Source: Paludibacteraceae bacterium
GTDB lineage: Bacteria > Bacteroidota > Bacteroidia > Bacteroidales > Paludibacteraceae
Assembly (NCBI GenBank): GCA_024400115.1
Contig: JAKSNF010000021.1
Location: 1 to 38,737, forward strand
Reading direction: 5' to 3'
Length of the DNA stretch: 38,737 nt
Shown here: one piece after another, positions 1-8,500 of the stretch
Position numbering within the stretch: position 1 is the stretch's first letter
How the letters are laid out: every line of letters starts with the position of its first letter
Position numbers and translations under genes: made by a program
The notes under the pieces: model-generated
Databases searched by the model: none
What the model was told of the DNA's origin: nothing
The model's input: only the letters and a program-made list of their open reading frames with translations

Positions 1-35
1 GTCGCAATACTGCCCTCTTGCACAATGTCAACCTT

Positions 36-57
36 GGTTAGATTTTCCAATCTAACC
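36..57. terminator. Hairpin, possible terminator of an upstream gene
   Basis: A perfect 9-bp stem (GGTTAGATT / AATCTAACC) closes a 4-base TTCC loop. Only a weak pyrimidine run follows, so it could be a terminator for a gene left of the window or just a palindrome. No coding frame was supported in 1-167 on either strand. Confidence 0.35.
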
Positions 58-100
58 TTCCCTAAGTAAGTCGTATCAATAGTTCAAAAACAAAGAAAGA

Positions 101-138
101 AAATAACCTCACGCCCACGCGCGTAGATATAAATAAGG
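101..138 (+). repeat. CGCGCG-TATATATAA leader element, copy 1
   Basis: This is one of three related stretches (also 2077-2116 and 3485-3515). Each runs AATAAC, then a C/G-rich part ending in CGCGCG, then an alternating TATA tract and AA. Each lies 10-75 bp upstream of a gene start in the accessory block, so a promoter or regulatory role is possible. This copy ends about 30 bp before the ORF6N gene. Confidence 0.5.
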
Positions 139-167
139 AAAAAGATAACGAACAATAACTAAAACAT

Positions 168-794
168 ATGCCAAAGAAAAACGACATAGTTACATTAGCT
201 CCGCAAGGTTGGCTGTTAGGAGACATCCGTAGCCGTATCTTTGTGATTCGCGGTGAGCAAGTCATGCTCGATCGCGATCTCGCCGTGCTGTATGGCGTTG
301 AGGTTAGAACGCTTAACCAAGCTGTCAAACGTAACATTGCGAGATTTCCGAAAGAGTTTATGTATCAACTTACAAATCAGGAACTTGCAGAGTATAAATC
401 ACAATTTGTGACCTATCCCAAGGAGATATTAAGTTATCGCCGAGCACCTTATGCCTTTACAGAACAAGGGGTAGCTATGTTATCCGCAGTACTGAAAAGT
501 CCAACCGCTATACAAGTGAGCATCGGTATAATGAAAGCTTTTGTCCAAGCGCGTCAGATTTTGTCTCTTGGGCAGTTACAAGGAGCGGAGATAGGAGAAT
601 TGCGTGCAAGGATTGAAAAGTTAGAGAAGTTGATGGAGGTCAATCAAGATAGTACCAAAGCCATCGGGGAGGAGGTTAGCCATATTTACCAAGCGATAAA
701 TGCCTTATCGGCAGCGAACCAAGAACCTCTTCCCGAAATCGGCTTTGAGGCGAAGAGGTATAAGGAACAAATAACAAGAAAAAATAAATATTGA
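168..794 (+). CDS. ORF6N-domain DNA-binding protein
   Basis: A 208-residue protein. Residues about 20-110 match the ORF6N domain, a presumed DNA-binding module of phage antirepressors (KilA-N/BRO class) that is common in Bacteroidota islands. Recognisable pieces are IRGEQVMLDRDLAVLYGV, VKRNIARFPKEFMYQLT and APYAFTEQGVAMLSAVL. The C-terminal third (about 140-208) is charged and probably helical or coiled coil, which suits oligomerisation. The ATG has only an A-rich leader before it, as expected in this phylum. It stands alone, with the repeat-rich 795-1059 gap after it. The family assignment is firm; the regulatory target is unknown. A phage or mobile-element origin is likely from the family. 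Confidence 0.85.
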   Translation: MPKKNDIVTLAPQGWLLGDIRSRIFVIRGEQVMLDRDLAVLYGVEVRTLNQAVKRNIARFPKEFMYQLTNQELAEYKSQFVTYPKEILSYRRAPYAFTEQGVAMLSAVLKSPTAIQVSIGIMKAFVQARQILSLGQLQGAEIGELRARIEKLEKLMEVNQDSTKAIGEEVSHIYQAINALSAANQEPLPEIGFEAKRYKEQITRKNKY

Positions 795-837
795 TGTTAT
801 GTTTTGACAAAAAGTTCGTAATCAGAATAGTAGAGGA

Positions 838-910
838 GCCCAAAGGGCGAGTTTAGAGGGAGCGAGACCCTCGAATGAGTGTCGAGTGAGTGTCGGCCGA
901 GTGTCGGCTT
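838..910. repeat. Hairpin-rich iterated stretch (GAGTGTCG units)
   Basis: The gap between the ORF6N gene and the transposase holds small palindromes (GCCC-AAA-GGGC; GAGGG...CCCTC) followed by three or four units of GAGTGTCG with GAGTGA and GCCGAG spacers. No coding frame is supported. It resembles the other short-unit repeat tracts of this genome. Function unknown. Confidence 0.45.
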
Positions 911-984
911 AAAAAGAGAGCAAAAACACAGATGAAAGACAGATAGAAGTGGAGAAGAAAAAGGAAGAATATAAGAAAACAAAT

Positions 985-1018
985 ATTTTCGTTTCATTGG
1001 CCTCGCATTGAATGCGAG
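985..1018. repeat. REP-like palindrome, left copy flanking the Y1 transposase
   Basis: This 34-bp sequence recurs at 2031-2065 in the same orientation with only a few differences. The shared part begins TTTTCGTTT, continues ATTGG and ends in the palindrome CTCGCATTGAATGCGAG (7-8 bp stem). A short tetranucleotide next to a hairpin, present on both sides of the gene, is what REP-associated tyrosine transposases are known to recognise. Confidence 0.7.
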
Positions 1019-1059
1019 TAAAAAAGAACGAAAAACGAAGAACGAAAAAAAGACACACT

Positions 1060-2031
1060 ATGCAAGATCAGGAATCGCAATGGCATTGGCAACAATGGGG
1101 GACGCAGTGGCATGGTAAAGGAATCTACCACATCACCCTCTCTACCGCCAATCACCGGCCGCTATTAGGCACATTGCTCATTCCGGAGCGGGAGGGGAGG
1201 AAGATGCCGAACGAGGCAACCGTGGAGCGTAGTGAGTTAGGGAAAGGGGTCATTGACAGTTTGTACCGCATGCAGCAACTCCACGAGGAGGTTAAACCCA
1301 TTGCTTACGCATTGATGCCGACCCATGTGCATGTGGTGTTGCAAGTGATGAGGGAGATGCCGATTAGTATGCGCAAACTGATGCAGGGCTTTTGGCAGGG
1401 GTGCAAACAGGCGGCATGGCGATTAGGGATGAATGGTGGCGATGTGTTTCCAGAGCGACCCTATATACGGACGATGTGGCATAGAGGACAATTGCGGACG
1501 ATGATTGATTATGTGCGCCTCAATCCTCAACGGAAGGCGGTGCAGATGGTGGAGCCGGAAAACTTCTTGGTGCAGGAGGGGATTGAATTAGGGGATGTGA
1601 CTTGCCGTGGAGTGGGAAATGTGAAGCTACTCTTTGAGCAGAACCTTTTTCCGGTGCATGTGCATAAGGAGTGGGTGTGGGACGCAGAAAAAGGGAATGA
1701 CCAAGCGTTGCGGGATTATAAGAACCGCTGCATTATAGAGGCGCGTAAGGGGGCGGTGTTGGTTAGTCCGTTTATCAACGAGCACGAGCGACAAGTGTTG
1801 CAAGTAGCGTTGGCAGAAGGTGCGCGAGCGATATACATACTGGACAACGGCTTGCCGGATAGGAGGACATATAAACCGAGTGGGGCTTATTTCGAGGCTT
1901 GCAGAGAGGGGCGAATGTTGTTCCTTAGTCCGTGGGACTATGATGCACAAAAGAAGCACTGCACTCGTGAGGAATGTGTACGAATGAACCAATTGGCAGA
2001 GGAGATGTGTAAGAGAGAGAAAGAAGAATGA
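1060..2031 (+). CDS. REP-associated Y1 (HUH) transposase with an extra C-terminal domain
   Basis: A 323-residue protein. The first ~170 residues are a Y1/IS200-like HUH transposase: the metal-binding motif MPTHVHVVL gives His89 and His91, and MIDYVRLNP supplies the likely catalytic Tyr151. Such enzymes (RAYT/TnpA-REP) cut and join single-stranded DNA at REP hairpins, and matching hairpins lie immediately on both sides. About 150 more residues follow, with GAVLVSPF (about 230), a proposed nucleotide-binding-like strand-loop, then EACREGRMLFLSPWDY near 290. This part vaguely recalls DprA/SLOG Rossmann proteins, but that is a guess. I chose the ATG at 1060 because the in-frame ATG at 1012 lies inside the left palindrome and would add a Lys/Arg-rich repeat-derived tail. 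Confidence 0.8.
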   Translation: MQDQESQWHWQQWGTQWHGKGIYHITLSTANHRPLLGTLLIPEREGRKMPNEATVERSELGKGVIDSLYRMQQLHEEVKPIAYALMPTHVHVVLQVMREMPISMRKLMQGFWQGCKQAAWRLGMNGGDVFPERPYIRTMWHRGQLRTMIDYVRLNPQRKAVQMVEPENFLVQEGIELGDVTCRGVGNVKLLFEQNLFPVHVHKEWVWDAEKGNDQALRDYKNRCIIEARKGAVLVSPFINEHERQVLQVALAEGARAIYILDNGLPDRRTYKPSGAYFEACREGRMLFLSPWDYDAQKKHCTREECVRMNQLAEEMCKREKEE

Positions 2032-2065
2032 TTTTTCGTTTAATTGGTCTCGCATTGAATGCGAG
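2031..2065. repeat. REP-like palindrome, right copy flanking the Y1 transposase
   Basis: It begins at the last base of the transposase stop codon and repeats the 985-1018 sequence almost exactly, including the CTCGCATTGAATGCGAG palindrome. The two copies are direct repeats that bracket the gene. Confidence 0.7.
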
Positions 2066-2076
2066 AAAGGGGAAGA

Positions 2077-2116
2077 AATAACTCTCGCATACACGCGCGC
2101 ATATATATAATAAGGG
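2077..2116 (+). repeat. CGCGCG-TATATATAA leader element, copy 2
   Basis: Second copy of the element described at 101-138: AATAACTCTCGCA, then CACGCGCGC, then TATATATAATAAGG. It ends 33 bp before the chosen ATG of the DUF2971 gene. Confidence 0.5.
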
Positions 2117-2149
2117 GAAAAATAGTTGAAACTAAAAAAATACAACAGA

Positions 2150-3490
2150 ATGGAAAGATTAAGAGAAATAGACAACTATATGCGGTATTCGCATATAATT
2201 GATTTCCAAGAAAAACTAACTAAGGAATTTTCGGAAGAACTCCGAAGTATTTGGACAATCAAGAAACCTGAAAATATTTTTCAGGATTTGCATATGGGAG
2301 ATTTGGTGGTTACTAGAGGGACATTCCCTATGGTAACTGTTAGAATAGTTCCTTTGTTAATAAATTCTGAGTTGGATAAGATATATGCTGATTATTATAC
2401 TTCTTCACTGAGAGATGATATATATGTAGCTATTTCTGATGGAACGCAATTATATTACAAGCAACATTTTATATCGGAAAAAAATGAGTGGCAAAAAATC
2501 TCGTTTGCTAATTTTGTGAAGATTTTAGTAGAAACCCCTATTTCAACAATTGAAAAGGATACTGTGTATAAATTGCTTAAACTTGTATTTGAAAATCATT
2601 CTTTCGCCAAAGAAAAAAATATATCAATTGAGGCTTCTGATTTGGTCTTTGACACAAATAAATATATAGTTTCTCTAACAGAAAAAAAAGAGAATGAATT
2701 GCTTAATTTAATAATTCCATCATTAACCAAAACGAGTCTTCAGGCAACTATTACAAGATTTACAAGTATAGAAACCTTGTTTGCTATTCTTATAAATAAT
2801 TCAATTCGAATGTATTCGGCTGAAAGTATGAACGATAAAGAGGATTGCGATTTTTTATGGAAAGATTTGTACGGATCAATGAGCAAAGAACCGAGGTGCC
2901 CTTTGTGCGCGCCAATCTATTTGATGTCTTGTTCCTTGGCAGAAGATACGGATTTGACGATGTGGCGTTTATATGGAGACGATACTCGAGGAGTGTGCCT
3001 AAAATATAATGTGCCCACAAAAAAAATGGCAGGTGGATTTTATCTTAGTCGTATAGTATATAGCGATGACACTAAATATGACTTTATCAAAGCAATTGTT
3101 GGTTCTACACTGAAATTTGGAATGCCGCTCATGCTGAATAAATGGAATATTTGGAGCGCATTTTTTAAGGATAAGGAGTATAAAATAGAACAAGAAGTTC
3201 GTTTACTATATGTTTTCGAAATGGATTCATGTAGTCGCCAGCCATCAGACAAAGGGTGGGTAATGTCGAAGGCTAATAACATTGCAAATCGCTATGTCGA
3301 TTTTCAAATTACGCCAACAGCTCCTTTTCCGCTGCAAATGACAGATGTTTATATAGGTGCAAATAATGATGAGCAAGAAGTAAATATTAAACAATTTCAA
3401 CAACTGATTGATGATTCAATTGGATTTAAGAGCCATAATATCCATGTGCGTCCAGCGGAAAGCACTTCTTATAGACCGACGAAAAAATAA
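2150..3490 (+). CDS. DUF2971-domain protein
   Basis: A 446-residue, AT-rich gene. The C-terminal half (from about residue 205) matches DUF2971: FTSIETLFAILINNSIRMYS, then ESMNDKEDC, then DLTMWRLYGDDTRGVCL, and the late motif EQEVRLLY. The function of DUF2971 is not settled; its genes often lie in phage-defence islands, and the start-of-domain pattern loosely recalls DarT-type ADP-ribosyltransferases, but I see no proof of catalysis. The N-terminal ~200 residues are not recognised; they are rich in hydrophobic strands and helices, and no signal peptide is visible. The frame also allows a TTG start at 2126; I chose the ATG. The neighbours (transposase before, Kiwa-like pair after) fit a defence role by context only. 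Confidence 0.7.
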   Translation: MERLREIDNYMRYSHIIDFQEKLTKEFSEELRSIWTIKKPENIFQDLHMGDLVVTRGTFPMVTVRIVPLLINSELDKIYADYYTSSLRDDIYVAISDGTQLYYKQHFISEKNEWQKISFANFVKILVETPISTIEKDTVYKLLKLVFENHSFAKEKNISIEASDLVFDTNKYIVSLTEKKENELLNLIIPSLTKTSLQATITRFTSIETLFAILINNSIRMYSAESMNDKEDCDFLWKDLYGSMSKEPRCPLCAPIYLMSCSLAEDTDLTMWRLYGDDTRGVCLKYNVPTKKMAGGFYLSRIVYSDDTKYDFIKAIVGSTLKFGMPLMLNKWNIWSAFFKDKEYKIEQEVRLLYVFEMDSCSRQPSDKGWVMSKANNIANRYVDFQITPTAPFPLQMTDVYIGANNDEQEVNIKQFQQLIDDSIGFKSHNIHVRPAESTSYRPTKK

Positions 3491-3515
3491 CTTCGCCCCC
3501 GCGCGTATATATAAA
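3485..3515 (+). repeat. CGCGCG-TATATATAA leader element, copy 3
   Basis: Third copy of the element (AATAACTTCGCCCC, CGCGCG, TATATATAAA). It overlaps the stop of the DUF2971 gene and lies about 75 bp upstream of the next gene. Confidence 0.5.
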
Positions 3516-3591
3516 CTTAAAGAACAATCAAAATTTAGAAATAAACAATTAACATTAACAATCTTTATTTACTAACTTAAATTCAAATCTT

Positions 3592-4080
3592 ATGAAAAAG
3601 TACTTAAACCCCAATAGCAAACAGCTTAAAGAACATTTACAATCAAGAAAAGATAAAAAATGCAGGGCAACTTCTGTTTATTGTGAAGAAGGACGACCAA
3701 AGTATGCGACTCGTATTTGGATTTCTTATGATATTAATGATGATGCACCGGATGGATGCAGAACCAATTTGGAAAAATGGCTTACTTCTCAAGAAGCAGA
3801 ATCTTTTGGAGAGAGTGTGGCAACATTTTTAATTCCATGGACCTGTTATTCAACTAATAGTAGTGTGGCTAATTGGCTTTTGCCAAGATTGAAGGATGCA
3901 GGAATAATTAATAACACGGATACTATTACTGATGAGAAACCATATTTGGAAACACCAGGACTCTCCTTATATGTTATTTATCGTTCTCGCAATAACGGAG
4001 ACGGAAGTGCTATGAAACTATATAGTGGACACTTTGTGCTGATTCAAAATGCAAATATTACACATTCAGGAGGATATTAA
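3592..4080 (+). CDS. Hypothetical protein upstream of the Kiwa-like pair
   Basis: A 162-residue soluble protein that I do not recognise. It has no signal peptide or membrane segment. The middle contains WLTSQEAESFGESVATF and a Trp/Cys stretch (IPWTCYSTNSS); the end is Gly/Ser/Tyr-rich. Its leader (ACTAACTTAAATTC...CTTATGAAAAA) closely matches those of the next gene at 4140 and the secreted protein at 5596. The base composition matches the next two genes, and it lies 59 bp before the membrane protein in the same direction, so it may belong to the same transcript. It could be an accessory component of the defence locus or an unrelated cargo gene. Confidence 0.6.
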   Translation: MKKYLNPNSKQLKEHLQSRKDKKCRATSVYCEEGRPKYATRIWISYDINDDAPDGCRTNLEKWLTSQEAESFGESVATFLIPWTCYSTNSSVANWLLPRLKDAGIINNTDTITDEKPYLETPGLSLYVIYRSRNNGDGSAMKLYSGHFVLIQNANITHSGGY

Positions 4081-4139
4081 AAGAAACAATCAAACAAATA
4101 ATATAACTAATAATTTTTATTAACTTAATTTTTACTTTT

Positions 4140-4733
4140 ATGAAAAAAAATCTCGATCGATTTATTGAAAATCTTAGATCAGGTAGATTTTGGATTAACG
4201 CCATGAATGTCTGCTCTGCTATGCTTTTGTTGATTTTTGTCTATTGTATCAATAAACCGGTAACAATTTTAAAGATATTAACCAAGATGGGATTTGAAGT
4301 AGATTGTCAGATTTTGGATAATGTTTTGCTTTCCGGTGGGGTCTACCTCATATTAATGGCAATTGCAACTACTCTCTCATTCTTGGCTATTAAAAAACTC
4401 AAGGCCGAATCTGTCAATGAGATAAGTAATATTAATCCGGCAGGTAACACTATGCTTCCTATCTATGTGGCTTATATCTTTATAGCGTTAAGTATTGGTA
4501 ATTCGACTGCTCTGTGGATTACGTATGCTATTCTATCATTATTAATTATCATATTTAACACATATACCATCAATCCAATCTTGTTTTTTGTTGGCTACCG
4601 ATTCTATATTGCGATTATTAACCAAAAATCTGTAATTATTATAACAAAGACTCCTATTGGTACAGGAGATGGGTATAAAAATAGGGACCTTATTAAGTTG
4701 AACGAATATACATATATAGAAAAACATGAATAA
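4140..4733 (+). CDS. kwaA: Four-helix membrane protein, KwaA-like (Kiwa defence)
   Basis: A 197-residue protein with four clear hydrophobic helices at about residues 20-38, 62-86, 104-121 and 124-144. The pattern NPILFFVGYRFY comes next, then a soluble tail with IIITKTPIGTGDG and LIKLNEYTYIE. Length, four membrane helices and the tail after the last helix fit KwaA, the membrane sensor of the two-gene Kiwa anti-phage system. The strongest support is the partner: the next gene overlaps by 8 bp and looks like KwaB. In known Kiwa systems KwaA senses phage attack at the inner membrane and acts with KwaB. The identification rests on architecture and remembered sequence features, so an unrelated membrane protein is still possible. 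Confidence 0.6.
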   Translation: MKKNLDRFIENLRSGRFWINAMNVCSAMLLLIFVYCINKPVTILKILTKMGFEVDCQILDNVLLSGGVYLILMAIATTLSFLAIKKLKAESVNEISNINPAGNTMLPIYVAYIFIALSIGNSTALWITYAILSLLIIIFNTYTINPILFFVGYRFYIAIINQKSVIIITKTPIGTGDGYKNRDLIKLNEYTYIEKHE

Positions 4734-5547
4734 ATTATTAGCTAGGTATGTTTCCAGAGAAGGTAATTCTGGCTACCGTTTCATTTTTGAGGGACAACAG
4801 ATATTCCCTATGGATTTTGACTTTACGCATAGAAGAGTTTATAGTCCTAACGATAAACTTCAGAATGACGAGTGGTTCTATTTGCAAAATTTTATGAGTC
4901 AAGACTATTCAATTGAATGCGTGCGAGATGATTTTAATACGGATGGTTATGACTCTTTGTCTGAAATGGATTTGAATAATGTCCCATACATCTTCCAAGT
5001 TGAAGATGATATGATTCTTTTCCAAAAGATGACAACCGCTAAAGTATATAGAAAGCCTATTATTAGTTTGGAGGGGGAGTTCTCTCTTAAAGAGAATCCT
5101 AAGATCATATTAATAAATGATATTCCGGATGCTATATATAAAAGAGATGAAGATAGGTTATATTTTAAAGAATTATCAACAATAAAATCAATCTTTACCG
5201 GACTAGATGCAATATATAAAGAAGCCACGAATGAGGAAGTGGAAACTTTCTTGCAGATTGATTTGTTTTCAATCTCTGAAGGATTTTCAGCAACAGATGT
5301 AAAAACATATAATCGTTCGAGAATTAAAAGAGCAAAAGAAGTTTACGATAGTTTTAGTGATGCGGAAAAAAATCAATTGAGAGTTTATATTCATACATGG
5401 AGACCAACTATTAACCAAGATGGTAATAAGTTTAATATCTCTAGTGATAATGAATTGAGAGACATCATCAACTGTATAGAACAACGTTTCTACGAAGCTC
5501 CAATTAACTCTGAGAAACGACAAGTATCTGCATTCAGTTTGGAATAA
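4726..5547 (+). CDS. kwaB: DUF4868-like protein, KwaB-like (Kiwa defence)
   Basis: A 273-residue soluble protein. Its middle resembles the DUF4868 core of KwaB: VPYIFQVEDDMILFQKMTTA, a strand with KIILINDIPDAIY, and LYFKELSTIKSIFTGLDAIY followed by a helix with TNEEVETFL. Residues 180-240 hold the basic stretch YNRSRIKRAKEVYDSF, a possible nucleic-acid contact. KwaB in known Kiwa systems is slightly longer (about 315 residues) and acts with the membrane protein KwaA to stop phage DNA replication or late transcription. The ATG overlaps the end of the membrane-protein gene by 8 bp, which suggests translational coupling. The call depends on the pair as a whole; the sequence is divergent. Confidence 0.6.
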   Translation: MNKLLARYVSREGNSGYRFIFEGQQIFPMDFDFTHRRVYSPNDKLQNDEWFYLQNFMSQDYSIECVRDDFNTDGYDSLSEMDLNNVPYIFQVEDDMILFQKMTTAKVYRKPIISLEGEFSLKENPKIILINDIPDAIYKRDEDRLYFKELSTIKSIFTGLDAIYKEATNEEVETFLQIDLFSISEGFSATDVKTYNRSRIKRAKEVYDSFSDAEKNQLRVYIHTWRPTINQDGNKFNISSDNELRDIINCIEQRFYEAPINSEKRQVSAFSLE

Positions 5548-5595
5548 TTAATCAAACTTTCAACAATATTAACTAACTTAAAATTTTTAATTCTT

Positions 5596-8500
5596 ATGAA
5601 AAAATTAACTAAATTTCTCGTCTTGAGCAGCCTAATACTATTAAGTACAGGACAAATGTGGGCGTGGGCTCTTAAGGCCAATTGCGTCTATTTAGATAAC
5701 TATGGCGCCAATTGGACACCTTGGATCCATATTTATACAGGATCTGAAGATCAGTATTATGCATTAAAAAAAGTTGACGGAACAGATTATTATGTGAGAG
5801 AATATGACTATGGCTCATATGCGGGATTTGATTTATACAATGCTAGTAATACAGGACAGAGAACTTCATGGCAAATTGAAAGTTTTGAATCACCTATTTG
5901 TTTTAGTTTGAGTGGTTCATCATGGATAAAAAAAGCTGTCGGTGTAAAAGATGTTAAACTTAGCGATAATGGTTCAACCACTTACGGTGGTAATGGTACA
6001 TCTAGCACGCCTTATTTGATATGGCCTGGTGAGGATATTAAAGCAATTATGAGTTGTACTAAAATTGCAAGCACGAATCACACTCGTCAGTATCAATTTG
6101 AAAGCAATTCTTTCAGTACAACCGATACTTATCAAAAGACTACAAGCACTACATCCGGTACATCGTATGAAATTTATGGTAAAGCGCGGGCAGTGCTAAC
6201 AAGTAACACATCAACCACTTCTCGTGAATTTAGTGCTACCAGTTTGTATTATAAAACCGCAACGTTTTATTTGATGCAACCAAACGGACAAGATAAAGGC
6301 TCATCGGTTGGTACAATGACAAGAGATGGAAGTGGCAATTACACATACAACTGGACATGCTCTACTCCCGGAACATACAAATTCTATGTAACAACCAACA
6401 CAAGTAGTAGTGCCCACGAAAATTGCGACTTTTTAAATAGTAATAGTTCATTCTCTGATGGAACTCCTATTCAGTTGTATTTATATGGAAACACCTCAGA
6501 TGCTGCTAATAAATATGGTGATGCTATAACCCTAACTACAACCTATGCAGGAACATACACATTTACATTCTATAAAAGCAACGACAAATACTACTTTAAA
6601 TGCGATTATCCAGCAGCATATTCCAGTTTGAGCGCAGTACGCACCCCTGAAGCAGCTGCTGATGCACCGCAAATCAGCAATACTATCGTTGCTCAAGGTA
6701 GTAGTGTGACCGTTACAGCAAAAACGCCGAAAACAGGTTACAAATTTGATAATTGGACCTCTTCCAATGGTACTTTTGGCACAGCTACAGACTTGTCAAC
6801 TACATTCACTCCTAATGCCAATAATGCCGTAGCAACAGCCAACTATTCGTTGATTAATTACTCCATCACCTATGATCCCGTCACTCCTATAAACTTTGAA
6901 TATACCACAAAACCGACTTCTGCGACATATAACACTAACGTAGCAATGGCATTTACTCCGGCTACAAACTACGTCATCGCAAGCGTTAATGTATATAAGA
7001 CAGGAGATGAAGGAACGACTGTTGAAGTTACTAGAAATGGAGAAACAAATAACTATTCTTTCACTCAACCCGCATACAATGTAACCGTCAAAGTGGAGGT
7101 ATCTCTTAGCCAAGTACAAGTTACTTATGGAAAAGTTGGAGAAGGTACAATTGTGGCTAAAGTAGAAGGAACAGACATTGGAGCATCTCCTGCAAGTGTT
7201 GATGGTGGTGCAACAGTAGTCTTTACTGCCACTCCAGATGCCAATTATACCGTAGAGGGTTGGTATGCTAATTCCACTTGCACCGGAGACAAACTGCAAA
7301 ATGGTGACAATACGGGAGTTGTCCAAACGTACACCATCAACAATATTGCAGAAGCCCAAACGGTTTATGTTAAGTTTAAGGAAACTAAATACGCAGTTAA
7401 CATTCAAACGAGCACCGGTATCCAATCCGTTACTCCTTCTGGCGAACAACCAGTTGGTAATGTAACTCCTGTCAATATTTCGGCTGAGGTTGCAACTGGT
7501 TATACTTGGAGTCAATGGACAGCATCTTCTGTCAATGTAACAATTACAGACGCAACATTGGCTTCAACTACCATCAAGGCAACGGGAGAAGGTACTGTAA
7601 CCGCTACTGCGACCGAAATTCTCCTACCTCTTACCACTTCGGTAACTGAATCATATATGGGTACTGTAGAGAAAACAAAAGCGGAAATCGGTGTGGCAAC
7701 AACCTCAACATTGACGGCATCATCTGCTAATCACAACTATAAATTCAAACAATGGAATTTGACCAATTGTACAATTACAAGTGGTACTATTAACGATGCA
7801 ACCATTACTATCAAAGGCGATGGTATTAATACCCCATCAGCCGAGGCTGAATTTGAAGTAGCGTGGTATGTTAATGGTGATGGCGTCTTCTCCGGTTGGG
7901 GAACTGATGGACACCAAATGACGGAACAAAGTGAGGGAGTATTTGCTGTAACTATAAATGTTACTCAAATCGCGTCTCAAAGCACAGACTTTGGTTGCAA
8001 AATCTACAACGCATCGCAAGGCTGGTATTATGAATACAACAATACAGAAGGCGATGGCTTTTGGTTTACACGTGAGAATCCTTCTACAACCATAGGACAT
8101 AATAACAAAACTAATATGCGTTTACGCTCCGATATGGTCGGTGACTATACCTTTACTTTGGATTGCAGCACCAGCCGTGAGAATCCAACGTTAACTGTCA
8201 CCTTCCCAACATCCACTACTTACGATGTCGATATCTATTACGATGGTGTAACCAAGACGACCGTAGAAGGTGGTTCATTTACCAAACAGATTACTGCTCA
8301 AGTTCCTGAAAGTATGCAATTTGACCACTGGGAGGTAGAAGGTGAGACAACTCATGTTAGTATCACCAATGCTCAAAGTCAAACAACCACCTTTACCGCT
8401 TCGGGCACAGGTGCCATCATTCGCGCTAAGTTCAATACCAACAAACGCATTTACCTCAAAGGCGGCTCGAACTTTAGCGATGCGTATATAAATTTCTATA

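Noticed and set aside
1012..1059. Upstream start of the Y1 transposase at 1012
   Set aside because: It lies inside the left REP-like palindrome and would add a Lys/Arg-rich tail; the ATG at 1060 gives the normal N-terminus.
1627..2175. Minus-strand frame across the transposase end
   Set aside because: Opposite to a well-supported gene and spanning the palindrome; composition is that of antisense sequence.
6796..7515. Long minus-strand frame inside the secreted-protein gene
   Set aside because: It is a shadow of a Thr/Asn-rich coding strand, without domain, start signal or promoter.
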